From Porogramme epimiltina (Eukaryota; Basidiomycota; Agaricomycetes; Polyporales; Polyporaceae), in assembly GCA_900155495.1 (NCBI GenBank), contig FTLJ01000201.1, positions 1-64,000 of the forward strand: DNA of 64,000 nucleotides, in the 5' to 3' direction. The stretch's first letter is position 1. Every line of letters starts with the position of its first letter. A program made the translations under genes and the position numbers. This document shows positions 1 to 12,618 of the stretch, piece after piece. The notes under the pieces were generated by a model. That model was not told where the DNA came from. It was given only the letters and a program-made list of their open reading frames with translations, and did not search any database.

Positions 1-1245
1 GCCCGCGGGCGTGCGCGTCACCGCGCCGTCCGCGCCGTGCCCTGCGGGGCGGTGCGCGGGCTGGGGGACCGGCGTCGCGGCGGGCGTGGGCGTGGAGGTG
101 GAGGTCGGGGTGGATGTGGCTGTGGATGGCGCCGGGGAGCCGCGCTCCTTCTCGGCCATGTTGGGGAGGTCGCGGATGGTTTGGGTGCAGTACTGCGAAC
201 GTACGGGGGAGCGGTTAGTATGCGATTGGCCGGAAACGGGCGTGGTAGATGGTGGGAGCGACATCGAGTGTGAAGTGTGGCGGTGGAACGGGATCAGGCG
301 ATGTCGGGGAGTGAGACGATATTGAGTCTCGCCGGTGAGATGAAGAGAGTCCGGTCTTGGTTCTCAGATCGCATCCGGCTTCGAAGTTGGGAGTATCGGA
401 GGTGATGTTAAAGGACAAACTCACCTCGGGGAACGCTTCCTTGAACCGCTTCTGTTGTATATTCCACGCATGACTTCGAGAAGCATAGAGTCGCTTTTCC
501 GCGTCCGTTGAGGTAACAGAGCCCGTCGTCATCTCGTCTGAGAGCATGAACGAGAGTAGGCCGGTCAATCTGTCGGATCAAAGAAGAGGAATAGGAAGGG
601 TTTAAGGCGAGGTTTGGCGGAATTTAAAAGGGGTATGACGTACATTGTGGCAACACTCCAGGCTGGATTCCACTGAACACGGGTATAAGACGGTGAATTT
701 TAGAGGGAGGAGGATAGATAGGGTACTCACTGAGCCAGGGTGGAAGTCAGACATGGAGAAACAGATCTTCTTGTCAGGCTGGAAGCGGCCGGATGGGGTC
801 AACATCTGCGGATGGAATTAAGGATGTCATCTGAGGGCAGTGGCGAGGTCGACGCACCTTGATCCCTGGGGGCTTGAACGGATACTCGGAGGGAAAGAGA
901 AGGACACCATGGTATTCACCGCCTGCGAAAGGCGAGTCGGGAGGACCTCGCTGCAGCACATGAGGCGAAGTTGGATTAGCCGAGGGCATTCACGCGACGT
1001 ACGATGATGTAGTTCCCTGGAGTGACGGTTGTCGTCAGCCACCGTAGGAGAAAGGAGCACACTCGTGCTCACAGTTAAGAATATTCTTCTCATCTGGGGC
1101 GGCCCAGACGAACGGGGGTGGCTCCTTCTGCATGGTGATATACTCCTTGCTTAGCTGCGCCGTACGTGAGCCAGGGTGTCCAGGAAAGGCAAGAAAGGCC
1201 GGGGAGGTGACGACATACACGCTTGTACGCTGCCTTGGAAGCCAT
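1..1245 (-). CDS. UBC6: Ubc6-type ubiquitin-conjugating enzyme E2 (UBE2J family), 3' end outside window
   Basis: This ER-anchored E2 transfers ubiquitin to misfolded proteins in ER-associated degradation. The gene joins by eye from at least seven exons. Exon 1 at 1245-1219 encodes MASKAAYKR. It is followed by LSKEYITMQKEPPPFVWA, a short exon giving NWNYII, then RGPPDSPFAGGEYHGVLLFP, then KICFSMSDFHPGS with the predicted catalytic Cys of the Ubc6 class in KIC-FSMSD. The last exons give WNPAWSVATILTGLLSFM and, after E-A-F-P-E, YCTQTIRDLPNM. All joins keep frame at GT/AG sites (for example the intron starting GTATGT at 1218). The start is the ATG at 1245 because MASKAAYKRLSKEY matches the usual family N-terminus. 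The Ser/Thr/Pro linker runs off position 1, so the C-terminal membrane anchor is not visible. Family assignment is secure; the exact C-terminus is unknown. Confidence 0.93.
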
Positions 1246-2873
1246 AGTGGACGACAGGTGCGGCAGAGAAAGACTGGGGAGAGGGGTGGTGGTGGTCGAT
1301 GCGAGGAACGAGATGGGGGACTGGGGCGGCCATGTGGCTCACGTGGCCTTACATACAAGGAGGCGGACGGCGCCGAGCGTCCTCTCTCCGGACGACAACA
1401 ACCGCGTTTCCCGCCCGGCCTCGCCCTGCTTTGTCCTCTGCCCCCACTCGCCTTCACAGCGGCCCCAGGCTTGGACCCCGGACGCCCTCCGCGGCCCCTC
1501 TTCTTCCCACCGCCCAGGCTTTCGCGATTGGCGGCCGCCGCAGAAGACCGCAGCGGCGAGCGCCGCGGGCCCGCGCCAGCCTCCCCGCGCGCGTGGCGCC
1601 CGCCACACCCCAGACATAGTCGCCCACAGAGCAGATACACGCCCACTCGTCAATATGAACGTTCTCTTCATCTCGCGCCCCCCGGCAGTCGAGCTCGCAC
1701 CTCTCGATCCGCGCCGACGTCGACGTAGACCCACACATGCCGTACGCCCCGTGGGTCTATGTCAGCACAGTGGCAATGCGCCCTGCGTCCAGAGAAGAGG
1801 CCGGGTCCCATGCCCCCATCGCCTCTCTCTGACGCTGCGTGTTGCATCCGTCCGCCTGGGGCGCAATGTGAATGCCGACCGATGATGTTCTCTAGGTTCT
1901 CCTCGGCCCTCGACTGTGGGTCCAGCGGGCTTACAGGTGCTACCGTTCCCCCGGTCAATACCGCCGTAAACCACCCCGTCCTGGCAGCCCACAGCACCCG
2001 TGCTCGGTACGCCCCAACGTATGTGGGTGCACTGGAAAAGATAATCTGTTTCCCTAGACTGTGGGGCATGATATGTTGATACGAGGTGCGGAGATAAGGA
2101 CATTTGTGCATTCTGACCGCAGTCCGTCCCCAAATACTCCTCACTATCTGGAAGGAACAGCCTTCCTTCCTATGAGCCATCTACCTACCTAAACACCTTC
2201 TATAGCAGCCTTGAGGCACGGAGCTATATACGGGCGGAAGAGCGTGGAGAGCGTCCATCTTGACGCGTCTGTAGTGCATAGTGCAGGAATGTATTGTATA
2301 CGTATTGTACCTATGAGGGAGATCGAGGGAACCAATTGAACATGATATGGGTCGACAATGCGAGCAGCATCCGGAACGGTCCTAGTGAAACGAAGCGGCG
2401 CATGCGCGGCGCGGATGGGTCGGGCGGCAGGTGCGACGACACCGGGCCCGACCGACGTGAAAGAGATGAGTTTACAGAGCGGGCGTTTCGTTGTGATTAT
2501 CGTCGTCGTAGCGAGGGGGGACATCGTGTGGTGGCGGCGGTGGTGGTGTGCGTACGTAGGTGCGGCCAAGGTCCGGAAATATCTGGCACAGAACAAATGC
2601 ATGGGATGGAGGGCGGTGGCGGTCGTTAAATGTGGGGGGTCACGTCGTGAAGAGATGGGAGAATGGAGAGGGATGTGCAAGTCAGGGCGCCGGCCAGGCC
2701 GGGCGCGAAACAACAGCAGCGGCCAAGGGTCCGAGGGGTCGTGTCGATGCAGAGAGAGAAGTCTAGATACTAACCCGCGCCGACAGAGCGCAGAAAAAGG
2801 GGAGCGGAAACCAAACAGGAAGACGAACCGAGGGAGAAGACGGAAGGAACCTCAGCTCCGCGCGCGGGCGGGC
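1246..2873. other. Intergenic region: ubc6 promoter side and downstream of the ZDS1-like gene
   Basis: There are 1.6 kb between the ubc6 start codon and the stop of the next minus-strand gene. Several overlapping open frames occur on both strands around 1130-2180 and 2190-2760. None shows a recognisable domain, and they overlap one another as expected in GC-rich DNA. The ubc6 promoter should lie just above 1245. I see no RNA gene here. Confidence 0.6.
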
Positions 2874-5557
2874 TCAGAACTCCTTTCTTCGCTGCTGCTG
2901 CTGCCACATCGCCAGCGGCACGTCCTCGTCCTCGCTCGACTTCCTCGCCGGCACCGCGTGTGCGCTCATCACCTTCTTCACCTTCCCGTTCATCGGCGCC
3001 ATGGGCTGCGAGGGCGTCGCCGTCGCCGACAACGACCGCCCGGGGGACCGCCCACCCCCAGCGCCTGGCTGCCCGTACGCCTGCTTGTCCGCCGCGTACC
3101 GGTTCGCCTGTGGGGGCGACCGCGGCCGCCGCGAGCCCGGAGAAGACGGAGAAGACGGCGGCGACCCCTGTCGGGGCGGCGGCGACGTCGGCGAGTGGTT
3201 CATCTGCATGCCCTGCTGCTGCGCGACCCACCCCTGCTCGACCGCGACGGGCGGCATGGCCCCCGGCGGCAGCTGCGGCGCGCCAGTGGCGACGAGCGGG
3301 TACTGCTGGGGCGCGACCTGCGACGGGTCGCTGATCTCGTAGTACTGATTCGACGCGCTCCCTGGCGAGCTCGGGTTGTGCGGCTGGGGCTGGACGAGCT
3401 GCACCGAGTACTGCGACGACTGCTGTTGCTGCTGCGAGGACCCGCGGTGCATCGGCGGCGGCGGCGCGGACGACGTCCGTTGCTGTGGTGGGCCGCCGTT
3501 GGGCGCCTGCCCGTACCCTCCGTACCCCCCCTGTTCCATCGCGCGGTGCTGCATCTCGTACTGAGGGCCGCGCACGGGGGTCTCCGCTCTTCGTGAGCCG
3601 TTCGGCGAAGGCTTGGTGAGGCTCCCGCGTTTTGAGCTCTCCTTCTTCTCCTGCTTCTCGCGCTCCCTCTCTGCCCGCTCCCGTTCCCGCTCCTCCTGTT
3701 CCCGCTTCTCCCGCTCCTTGTCGGCGGCTGATGGTCCATTCGCCTGCGCGCCCGACGCGCCAGCGGCGGCGTTCTGGCCTTGTCCCTGTCCCTGATTCTG
3801 ACCCGTCTTGTTGATAACGCCGAGATACCAGAACATTAAGTTGCTGATCAAGACCTGTTCGTAGAGCGGCCGTCGAGGATTTGCGAGCTTGATGTGACTT
3901 AAACGGTAGATTGCGCGCTCGACGTGGATCGGATACCGCGCATACATCCCAAGCTGCGGCGACGCTGGCGGGACATAGTTCTTGGACGACTTAGACGCAC
4001 CAAGGAGAGCTGCGGCAGCCTCGCGGCCTGCAGTATTGACGGTGGGGCCCTGCGGCTCCTCTTGCTTCTTCTTAGATCCAAAGAGTGACCCGAAGAAGCC
4101 CGGGTCCTTCTCCTTTTCACGCTCCCCACCCTTTTCTTTATGCTTCTTCCCACCCTTGTCGCCTCCCCACTTCCCAAACAGCCCCTTCTTGTCTTTCTCT
4201 CGTCGATGATCTGAAGGGGTAGGTGATGATGAATGGTAGGACGGAGCTTCGTGAAGACCGGGACGGCCTTGGTGATAGCCATCGGATGCGGAGGGTGACG
4301 TAGAGAGGTCGAGAGCTGACGAAGACGGGGAGGAAGGTGATGGGGTTCGTTGCGGCATGGGCGACTCCGTCGCGGGAGGGGCCAGCGCCCTTTGTGGCTG
4401 CGGATGGTGAAGAAGCGGGACGGGCTCCTCCACCAATACGGGTTCCGGCTCTGACACCAGCTCCGTAACAATTTCCGGGCTGGTGGATGGTAAAGGAGGC
4501 TCGGCGGTGAGCTCACGCTCACGCTCGGCCTCTTCCTCGGCGTAAGCATCGTAGATAGCCGTCTCCACGCTGTACGATTCTGGCCGTGGCAATGGCGGTA
4601 CCTCCGGGACCGGCTCCGTGGAGCGGGGCACACGTCGGATAGTCTCCGTCTCGCCGTGGTCACTGGAAGAGAGGTCGCTCGAGGACCTAGGCTCCAACGT
4701 GGCGGCGCGCCCGATGGATTTTCGGCGACTGCGGGTGGCCGTAAAACGGTGCGCCCCCTCTCCCGTTCCCTTGCGAATCTTTGTACGCGCTGTTCGGCGG
4801 AGGATCTGGCCGGGTGGTGGGACGATGATAGGGGCGTCAACATCCTCCCCAGGATCTCTGAGATCGTCCATTTGGTCGATCACTGCAACGACGGGGTTGG
4901 CGCCGCGTGTTACGATGTCAGGAGCACAAAGTACGCACCAGAGGGGGCGATGTTCATGCTCAGGCTCCTCCGCAATACGCTCCGCAGCTTGGACGGATCG
5001 TCGCTCTTGGACGCTTCCTCCGCCAATTCCTCGAGCTTCTGCAGGTCGTTGATCGTAAGCTGCGGCATGTTGGCATAACTTGTGCGGTTTCGCCGTAGAG
5101 GCACGACATGCTCCTCCTCGTCGCTTTCTCCGACACCGTCGTTCGGGGAGGGCTTGTACTGCCTGCTCAACATCGACCGCTTGCGCCCGAGGCCGCTCAA
5201 AGAGCTGACTGAATTGGACCGGCTGGGCGGGGAGCCATCGGGGCCCTGGCGTGTGTGCTCCGTGAGGAAGGCCTTGAACTCCTTCGGGGCCAGTTCTGGG
5301 TGGAGACTTGCTGGGACCCAGAAGAGGTGGAAGGGGTCGTCCTGGGCCTCGGTGGAGTTAGGGTCGGAGTGGCTGTCGTGCGAGCTGCTGCTCCCCTCGT
5401 CAGTAGGGGACCAGTATCCGTTCTGGGACTGGGAGGCATCATTGGGCAGATCGGGGTCAAGGACGAGGGAGCCAGGGCCGCCTTGTGCGGTCGACCGTCG
5501 TTTGATGTCGCGGAGGGCTTCGACCTCGCGCTCGATCTCGAGTTGAGACGGCTGCAT
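2874..5557 (-). CDS. Zds1/Zds2-like protein (PP2A-Cdc55 regulator family)
   Basis: Two exons, 5557-4939 and 4882-2874, give about 875 residues; the 56-bp intron starts GTGCGT and ends TTGCAG. The N-terminus (EIEREVEALRDIKRRS) and the block MYARYPIHVERAIYRLSH (about residues 515-560, followed by LANPRRPLYEQVLISN) match the Zds family, the latter being the Zds1 C-terminal domain. In yeasts, Zds proteins bind the PP2A B subunit Cdc55 and act in mitotic exit, polarity and stress signalling. The remainder is low complexity: Ser/Pro-rich, a KKHKEKGGEREKEKD basic stretch, a Q/P-rich tail and a conserved-looking end SSEDEDVPLAMWQ. A 16-residue upstream extension from an in-frame ATG at 5605 is possible. 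I preferred 5557 because conserved sequence starts there. Confidence 0.85.
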
Positions 5558-6860
5558 GGCGGCGCTGGGGACGCGCGGGGTGTCAGAGCGGGGCGGAGGG
5601 CGCACGCGGCACGCACGTACGCTCGGAGGCGGGGAGCGGGGAGGACGGCGTGGCGGTCGTTGTGGAGGACGGTGAGCAGGAATACGAGGATCTCGTGCTC
5701 GCCGTCGGCCCTGGCTTTCGGCCCTCGCCGTCCGGACGAATCGTCCCTGGCCCGGCCCACGCCCGGCGTCCCGGCCATCGCCCCTCCGTCCACCGGCCTC
5801 GGCTCCCGTCTCAATATTAACCGCTCCGGCGAAGACTACTCTCCATTAAATGCACTCCATTTCTTTGCGCCGCAGCCCAACTGTCTTATGCGGCATTACG
5901 AACACCGGTCTTCCCTAGTTCATTTTTTCGCGCCCCATCACCAGCTCTCGCGAGCAAAGCACACCCGTGGCTTTCTGGGCTCTTCGCCGGCCCTGGGCGC
6001 CAAGGCGAGCTACTGATGTTTCTGTGCAGGGCGTGCACGAGCGGGAAGATTCTTAAAATACGTGCCTCGGCACGCCTTCTCTGGCCGAGTGTGAGGTTCC
6101 TGAACATTAATGAATGCCCTTCAACAAAAGGCGGCGTGAGGGCAAGAGAACCCAATCGCCCAACCACCGGAACAGAAGCGTCTACCTTGAGCTTGGTACG
6201 CCTGCGGCGGCGGGATCCCGGCCGGCTGCTCAGTACAATTGACAGATCCCAGCGAACTGTCCGGTGCCGATACACTGCAGGAAGGCAGCGCACACCTATC
6301 AATACGGCACCTGCTTAGCATAAACCTCCCACTCTCCGCTGTGGCTTTAAGTCGAGGCGCTGGTTATGCTGTGCCCAACTTGTTGCCGAGTTGTAGAAGG
6401 TATCATCGACAATGCGACCAACATTGTTCTGCCCGCAGTTCTTGTTTTATCGAGTCACAAGGCACATCAACGAGAACTGGGCACCACGCCTTCACCCTTG
6501 CGGATGGACGCCCCAGAAGAAAGTAGGGGAGATTCGGCGGGCTCAGCATTAATACAACGCGCGAATTGCATCATATAACGCGATGGCGTTAGGGTGTTGA
6601 AGCGCTAGTCCCATGTGGCGTACTCGGGGCAACAGCGAAAGCAAAGTGAAGTAAGTAGCACGTACGAAACGCGGACAGGATGTGGGACGAAGTGGCACGC
6701 GTGCGGAACGTCCAGGCACCAACAGGCCGTAAGCTCCGGTCTGACCGAACCCCAGCCGAGCTCCCACCTGGGCTTCCTCGATGTGTCACCCTCTATACGT
6801 TGCCATACAAATGCCGTTCGGACTTCGGGCCTCGCGAGTCGCTGATCATGACCTTCGCGC
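5558..6860. other. Intergenic region upstream of the ZDS1-like gene
   Basis: There are 1.3 kb between the start of the ZDS1-like gene and the stop of the carboxypeptidase gene. Open frames here on both strands (for example 5886-6302) show no family resemblance. It presumably contains the ZDS1-like promoter and the carboxypeptidase 3' UTR. No repeat or RNA gene was recognised. Confidence 0.55.
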
Positions 6861-9292
6861 TTACTCCAAGAGCGGTGACTCGTCCGCGTTGAGGATGACC
6901 CAGGTGAAGAACCGGATCGCCTCGATGAGGCCCTCGCCTCGGAGGGCTGTCCGGCGCATGAGACCACGTGTCGAGCATGCTCGCGAAAAATAACGCACCT
7001 TCGTTGACAGTGTGCGCACCGTTGAACGAGTCCCCGTTATTGATGTGTCCGTACCGGAAGATATGCTTCGTCAGCTTCCAGTAATGCTTCGTGTCTGCAG
7101 ACAGCAGTGTCAGCGCCGGCGGGTCGGGTGTAGGTAAGTGGCGTTGACTCGGCACCGCCGAGCACGGGCGACGCGCACGCACCTGTGTTGCCGGTGGACA
7201 TCGACGGCGCGATGAATGTCTTCTTGTCATATCCCGTCCGGTTGGACGCGCCGAGCACGCCCACAATCGTCCCCGACAGCAGCTTGAACGGCCCGCTCTC
7301 GCCCATGGGCGTGATGGGTGCGGGTTCGAGCGCAGTCCCGAACGCGTCCGCGATCTTGAGCAGGCCGATGTCGCTCGCGCCGCCCCCGTTCGCGCGCGAG
7401 GTCGTCCCGAACGCGTCGAAGTCGAGTCCGAAACGCTCCACGACCGGCTGGACCACGTCCACGATGCGCGCCTGGAGCGCGCCGACGGACGAGTGAATGT
7501 TGATACGGTGGTTCACGATCACCTCCGCGCGCTCGGGGAGCGCGTTCGCCTTAACGCCGCCACGGATGACGTCGACGGCCTGCGTCGTGCCGGCCATTGC
7601 GGGGAAAAGGCGGTCGGTCGCCGCGAGGTGCTTCTCGAGCGCACGCAGGGCTTTGTTAGACTTGAGCGAGTGCGTGATGAGAGACTTGAGATGGCCAGGA
7701 AGGCTGGGGTCGTGTGTGGCACGGCACTGGAGATGGGAGTAGTAGATACCAGAGCGGTTGAGGTGTGGAACGTGTGGGTTGTCCTCGAGTTGCTTGATGA
7801 TAGCGGCGAGCATACCGATGCTCTATTAATATAATTAGATGCCAATGAAACTCGTATGTCTGTGATAAGAGACATACGGTGTGCTCAGGGGGTATACTGG
7901 AGTGTCCTCCAGGAGCTGATATTTCGAAGCGGACATCGAACTTGCCCTTTTCAGCAACGCCAGGTGAAGCCATAATGACCTCGTCGGAAACGGAGTATCC
8001 CCCTACCACCCGAAACTGATCAGCTTAGGGTCTCACAGCATGGCTATTGACGGCAACGAACCTCCCTCATCGACAAGGATTGAAAACGCGTTCTCTCCAT
8101 AAGCCGAGAGAAGATAGTCCCGGATCGCGGTCGCTCCCTTTCCGTGTCAGATATTATTAGTGAGTGAGAGAACCGAGTAATGCACGACCCACAGAGATCC
8201 CGCCGCGCTCCTCATCAATGCCATAGGCGAGTACGAAGGTGCGTGTAGGCTTAAAGCCAGCTTGCAGCAACTCCTCAACGGCTGTACTGAGGACACAGCA
8301 GAATTCAGCGATAGACATGAACGACCCTCGAATACAACTCACAGAGTGCCGACGAGGCCGGGCTTGTCATCACAGCTGCCTCGACCCCAGATGTATTCTC
8401 CTGAAAGTAGCATAAGAAGACTGCCCACGTACACAACTTCCATTGCTTACCGTCGAAGAAGCCGGAGAAAGGAGGGTGTGTCCATAGACCGACGGTCGTG
8501 GGTTCAACCGGCACAACGTCTATAATTGATACATGAGACTTATACATTATCTTGGCACAAGTATCTTCTCACCCTGATGCGCCGTCAAAAGTGCGGGCTT
8601 CAGCGAATCATCGCTGCCTTGCCAGTGGTATACAAGTGCATATTTGTTGACGTGCGTCTTGCGCAGGTTCGCGTGCCTACAAACTGAATACATTCCTCGC
8701 GGACGGGTGACGCTAAAGACACTTACACGAGTGGGAATCGCTGCTCAAGGTATGCGTGCAGCTTTCCGAAGATCTCCCAACGCTCGTCTTGCCCAGGCGG
8801 CGCCAGGTCGTCATATGCCACCGTACTATCATGAGGTTTCAGCTCCTAACCGTATGAGCTGGATGATGTTACGCACGGCACACGGACTGCACCGCCAAGC
8901 GACTCGTACGCTTTGAGCTTGAACGCGTCCGTCTGGAACTCGGCTTCTAACGCGTTGAGGAAGGCGCTGTTCTTGACGGGCGCGATCGCGCTTGTCTGCG
9001 GGCACACCTCCTCGGCGGTACCGTGCGCGAGCTCGACCGCCGAGCCGCATGGACCAAAGTGGGGATTGCGCGCGAAGAGGTAGTAGAGAGACAGACCGAG
9101 TGCGGAAACCAGCGCGAGAGAGAAGTAGGTCCTAGTGCTAGTCTTGGGCGTGCGTGATTGCGGCAGTCCTAGTTCTGCGTCGAGGCGTGAGTCTTCATAG
9201 AGATCCTTGCGGTCAACGGGCCACTTCTCGACACCGACACGGGGCGCGATTTGTGCCTTCTCGCGAGGAGGAGATGGAGGGGCACGACGCAT
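6861..9292 (-). CDS. CPS1: Vacuolar carboxypeptidase S-like M20 metallopeptidase
   Basis: This is a zinc carboxypeptidase of peptidase family M20A (Gly-X carboxypeptidase/Cps1), expected to be a type II membrane protein delivered to the vacuole. Eleven exons join in frame: 9292-8877, 8825-8727, 8676-8573, 8519-8451, 8400-8343, 8286-8193, 8137-8062, 8002-7878, 7822-7183, 7094-6999 and 6946-6861, about 620 aa. Near the N-terminus a hydrophobic segment (YFSLALVSALGLSLYYLF) is the signal anchor. Family motifs follow: PTVAYDDL, LTAHQDVVPV (metal His/Asp), WGRGSCDDKPG (bridging Asp), GIDEERGG, LVDEGG (catalytic Glu region), ISAPGGHSS and, near the end, FNGAHTVNE with the last metal-binding His. An upstream in-frame ATG at 9334 would add 14 residues. 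It sits 375-417 bp from the divergent thymidylate kinase gene. Confidence 0.93.
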
Positions 9293-9666
9293 CCCGCGCC
9301 AGACTCGGTGGAGTACTCTGTCCTCGGGACGCATTTTCGCCTACGTGTTCTTGGCCGTAGATGAAGAGAGACAGCTCACTCCTAAGCTGTCCTCAGGAAA
9401 AGTGACTCGCGCGGGCGGAAGGAGATAAGAGAGGGATGCCGACGGCGTGAGAGGATGAGATAGCCCCATGTTCATCGTTCTTCCCCACCATGAACGCGAC
9501 AACGCCGACGATGAACAGACGCCGGCGCGGCGGGCCGCCTCCCGTAGACGCGATCGAGATTCAACGCGTGCAAGCCGCGTACGCGTCCTGCTCCATCGTC
9601 TTACGCGTCTCGCAACTCGGTTTTCGACCCCCTCCATCCTGTCTACCTCTCCTTTAGTTGATCAAT
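9293..9666. promoter_or_regulatory. Shared divergent promoter region, CPS1 / thymidylate kinase
   Basis: About 375 bp separate the two divergent start codons. The stretch just before the kinase ATG is rich in C and T (ctgtctacctctcc), a common basidiomycete transcription-start context. No specific transcription factor site was assigned. Confidence 0.5.
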
Positions 9667-10479
9667 ATGTCTGGACGCAAGACGCGCGGAGCCTTTATTG
9701 TCATTGAAGGGCTTGACAGGTCTGGTAAAAGTACGCAAGTTACGCTCCTGGAGGAACGCTTGAAGTCCGAGGGCATACCCGTGCGGCTAGCCAAGTTCCC
9801 CGGTGAGTAAGTAGGCTTGCGCCCTCGCATGGACACATGTCTGAGCCGCTATTAATCTAACCAGACCGCACCACGCCTATCGGTAAACTCATCGACTCGT
9901 ACCTGCGCTCCCAATCCGAGATGGACGACCGCTCAGTTCACCTACTCTTCTCTGCGAATCGCTGGGAACTTGCGTACGTCCGCGCTCACTCACACGTCCT
10001 ACAAAGACACTCACTGCGCCGCCGAACACAGTAAATCCATCACGGAATCGCTCGACGCTGGCACGACCGTCATCTGCGACCGTTACGCCTTCTCCGGCAT
10101 CGCCTTCTCCGCGGCCAAGAACCTCCCCGGGATGTCCTACGAGTGGTGCCGCGGCCCGGACATCTCCCTTCCCGCCCCCGACCTCACCCTCTTCCTCTCC
10201 GTCTCGCCCGAGGCGCAGCGCGCGCGGGGCGGCTTCGGCGAGGAGCGCTACGAGAAGGCGGACTTCCAGGAGCGCGTCGAGCACGTCTTTGAGCGGATCG
10301 GCGTCGAGATGGGCGATGGTTCGCGGTGGATCGCGGTGGACGCGGACCCGGCGCAGGACGAGGTTGCGCGGGAGATGTGGCGGCTCGTGCAGCCGCTGGC
10401 GAGGGGAACGGACAGGGTGCTCGCGCGGTTGTGGGCGGACCTGGACGAGCGGGTGAGGAATTCGCATCTGTACATCTAG
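9667..10479 (+). CDS. CDC8: Thymidylate kinase (dTMP kinase)
   Basis: It phosphorylates dTMP to dTDP with ATP in the dTTP pathway. Three exons (9667-9802, 9865-9973, 10032-10479) give 230 aa, close to the usual 210-220. The P-loop GLDRSGKST is at residues 15-23, FSANRWELA lies at the exon 2/3 junction and the DRY motif at 98-100 is followed by [11 protein letters not shown], all diagnostic of eukaryotic TMP kinases. The donor after FP (GTGAGT) and acceptor ACCAG restore FPDRTTPIG. The second intron runs 9974-10031 and restores AKSITESL. It converges on CWC27 with only about 93 bp between the two stop codons, so the 3' UTRs probably overlap. Confidence 0.96.
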
Positions 10480-10572
10480 ATCATGGATGGGGTGGCAGCT
10501 CGGAGGAAAGCAAGAAAGAAGATACGTAGCAATGTACAATGACCTACAACAATGTGAAACTAGTACGCTACA

Positions 10573-12618
10573 CTACCTACGGTACCCCCGTCCGCCTGCT
10601 AGATCTTTCGCTTTCATTGCCCGCTTGCGCTCGCGCTCTTCCTCCCGTGCGCGCGCTCCGCGTTGCCTTGGGTCAATGACCTCATAATCCCTCTCCGCCT
10701 TCGCCACCTCTTCCTCATTGCCCTTGGGGAAGTGCAGTAGGTGTCCGAGGAACCCCACATCGTCGTCTACCTCCATTCCTTCCTCCTCACCCGCCGGTTT
10801 CAGCTCACCCTCATCGCCATCCGGCCGGCCCTCACCCTTGTCCTGTTCGGGCGGCGGCGAGTCCTCAATGGGAGCGCCCTTGAGTTTTGTGCGGAAGCTG
10901 TTGAGCGCAGCCAGCACGTCGCCCTCGTCCTTGCGACCCTTGCCCTTTTTGTTCGTCCCGCGACCTTTAGTGTACTTGGCCATCTCCTCCTCGAGGTACG
11001 ACTTCTTTGGCTTTTTCTTCGCGGGTGCGTCGTCGTCGCTGTCCGCATCGCCGGGGCGGCGCGTGAGTTTGCGGATTTCCGCCTCCATCTTGGCGATCTC
11101 GGACTGGCGCGAGGTGCTCGCCGCCGCCTTTTCACGCTCGTGCTGCTCGCGGATCTTCGTGATGTCGCTCTCAGTTTTATCTTTGCCCTTGGAGCTTTTC
11201 TTTTCGGCCTGAAGGGCGTGTCAGATGAGGACGTGGTAAACAACCACTAAGCCAAGAAGATATACCTGTGGGGCGTCGTCATCTTCTGGGCGGTCGCGTT
11301 TTGAAGATGTTTTGGGTTCTGGAAGTGCGGGGACTCCTGGTATTGACGGTACTTCCGCGTCGACGACTGCGCCGGCAGGTATGAGCAGTAAACTTGACTC
11401 TATGTGAAGTATACGCACGGTCTGGGCGAACGATTGGTTTCTTCTTGAACACCACTGGTTCCTCCTCTGCATCCTCGTCTCCACCAAAGCTCAGTAACTT
11501 GACGTCCCTATGGAGGAAAGAACAGTTCGGATAACGTCATCATGCCAGTGATCATTGGAACTCACTTCTTTGCTCCTCGTCGCCTCTGCTCTTCCTCACG
11601 TTCCCGCTGGGCCTGCTCTCGTGCACGCTGCTGGGCGCGTTTCTCCTCCGCAGTTATACGAGGAACGATGTCTTCGAAGGGATTGTCCACTATGCGAATC
11701 TTCTTGATCTTCGGCGGGCTAAACCAGTAGATTGTCAGAGACAGCGATAGAATGAAAGATCATTCGCGTACTATAGTGGCCGCTCATTGCCATCCAGCTC
11801 TAGCAGGGTTTCCTAAGTTCGAGAATGCTGGTGCAGAGGACGGATCGTCTTACCCATTTCGCCAATCTTCAGCACATCTTGTGGCACATCAAGTCAATGT
11901 CCTGCACGCATACATACAGATCACCACTTACTGAAGAATGTGTCCCCTATGACGCGTCCGAAGAGAGTATGCTTGCCATTCAACTCGTCCGCGCGATCTG
12001 GAAGGAGGAATACTAGCTGTAGCCTGCCTGGTGCATGGCATTCGTGGACCAACGTACCTAGGGTGATGAAGAACTGGGAGTCATTTGAGTTCTTGCTCCC
12101 GTTGTTCGCCATACCGACCAAACCGCGGTGCACGAATCGTAACCTGGGGTGAATCTCATCGTCGAATGGCTCTAATGAAGTGCGTTAGTCAATTGTTGGT
12201 GCAGAACTAAGTATGGGAGTGCGTACCTCCGTAGAATGACTCCCCTCCTCCTCCCGTCCCTGTCCTGTCACCAGTTTGTACGAGGAAGTTGGGTACCACC
12301 CTACAGTGTCACCGTGGTCAACACGCGCTACATACGCGCAGTTCACAGTCGAGCCTCCACTCACCGGTGGAAGATAACACCATCATAGTATCCTAGAACG
12401 AGTGTCAGAGCATATGAAGAGCGGGTCAAATAACCTTCCCACCTTCCATGGCTAGCGCAATGAAGTTGCGGCATGTCTTGGGGGTTTCCTGGAGGGGGCG
12501 TGAGTCGGAGGTCGCGGTATTCGAGTCTAGCAAGAGCACACACCTTTGACCAGAGTTCCATGTCAACCTCTCCTACAGTCGTCTCAATTATCACGCGTCC
12601 ACGAGTAGGTAGCGCCAT
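10573..12618 (-). CDS. CWC27: Spliceosome-associated cyclophilin CWC27
   Basis: This is a cyclophilin-type protein of the activated spliceosome, pairing with Cwc22 in other organisms. The start at 12618 encodes MALPTRGRVIIETTVGEVDMELWSK. Further exons give ETPKTCRNFIALAMEGG, YYDGVIFHR, RGLVGMANNGSKNSNDSQFF and RADELNGKHTLFGRVIGDTFF. The C-terminal half is the CWC27-specific charged region: DVKLLSFGGDEDAEEEP, a KKKPKK basic stretch, ALNSFRTKLKGAP, and DYEVIDPRQRG near the stop at 10573. In active cyclophilins a Trp precedes L-x-G-K-H; here the residue is Glu (DELNGKH), as in human CWC27, so isomerase activity is probably weak or absent. At least eight exons are present; the short middle exons between 11900 and 12480 were joined less carefully than the ends. 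Confidence 0.93.

Noticed and set aside
1132..2180. Open frames over the ubc6 start region (1132-1728, 1223-1885, 1668-2180)
   Set aside because: Part lies antisense to verified ubc6 exons; none has a family motif.
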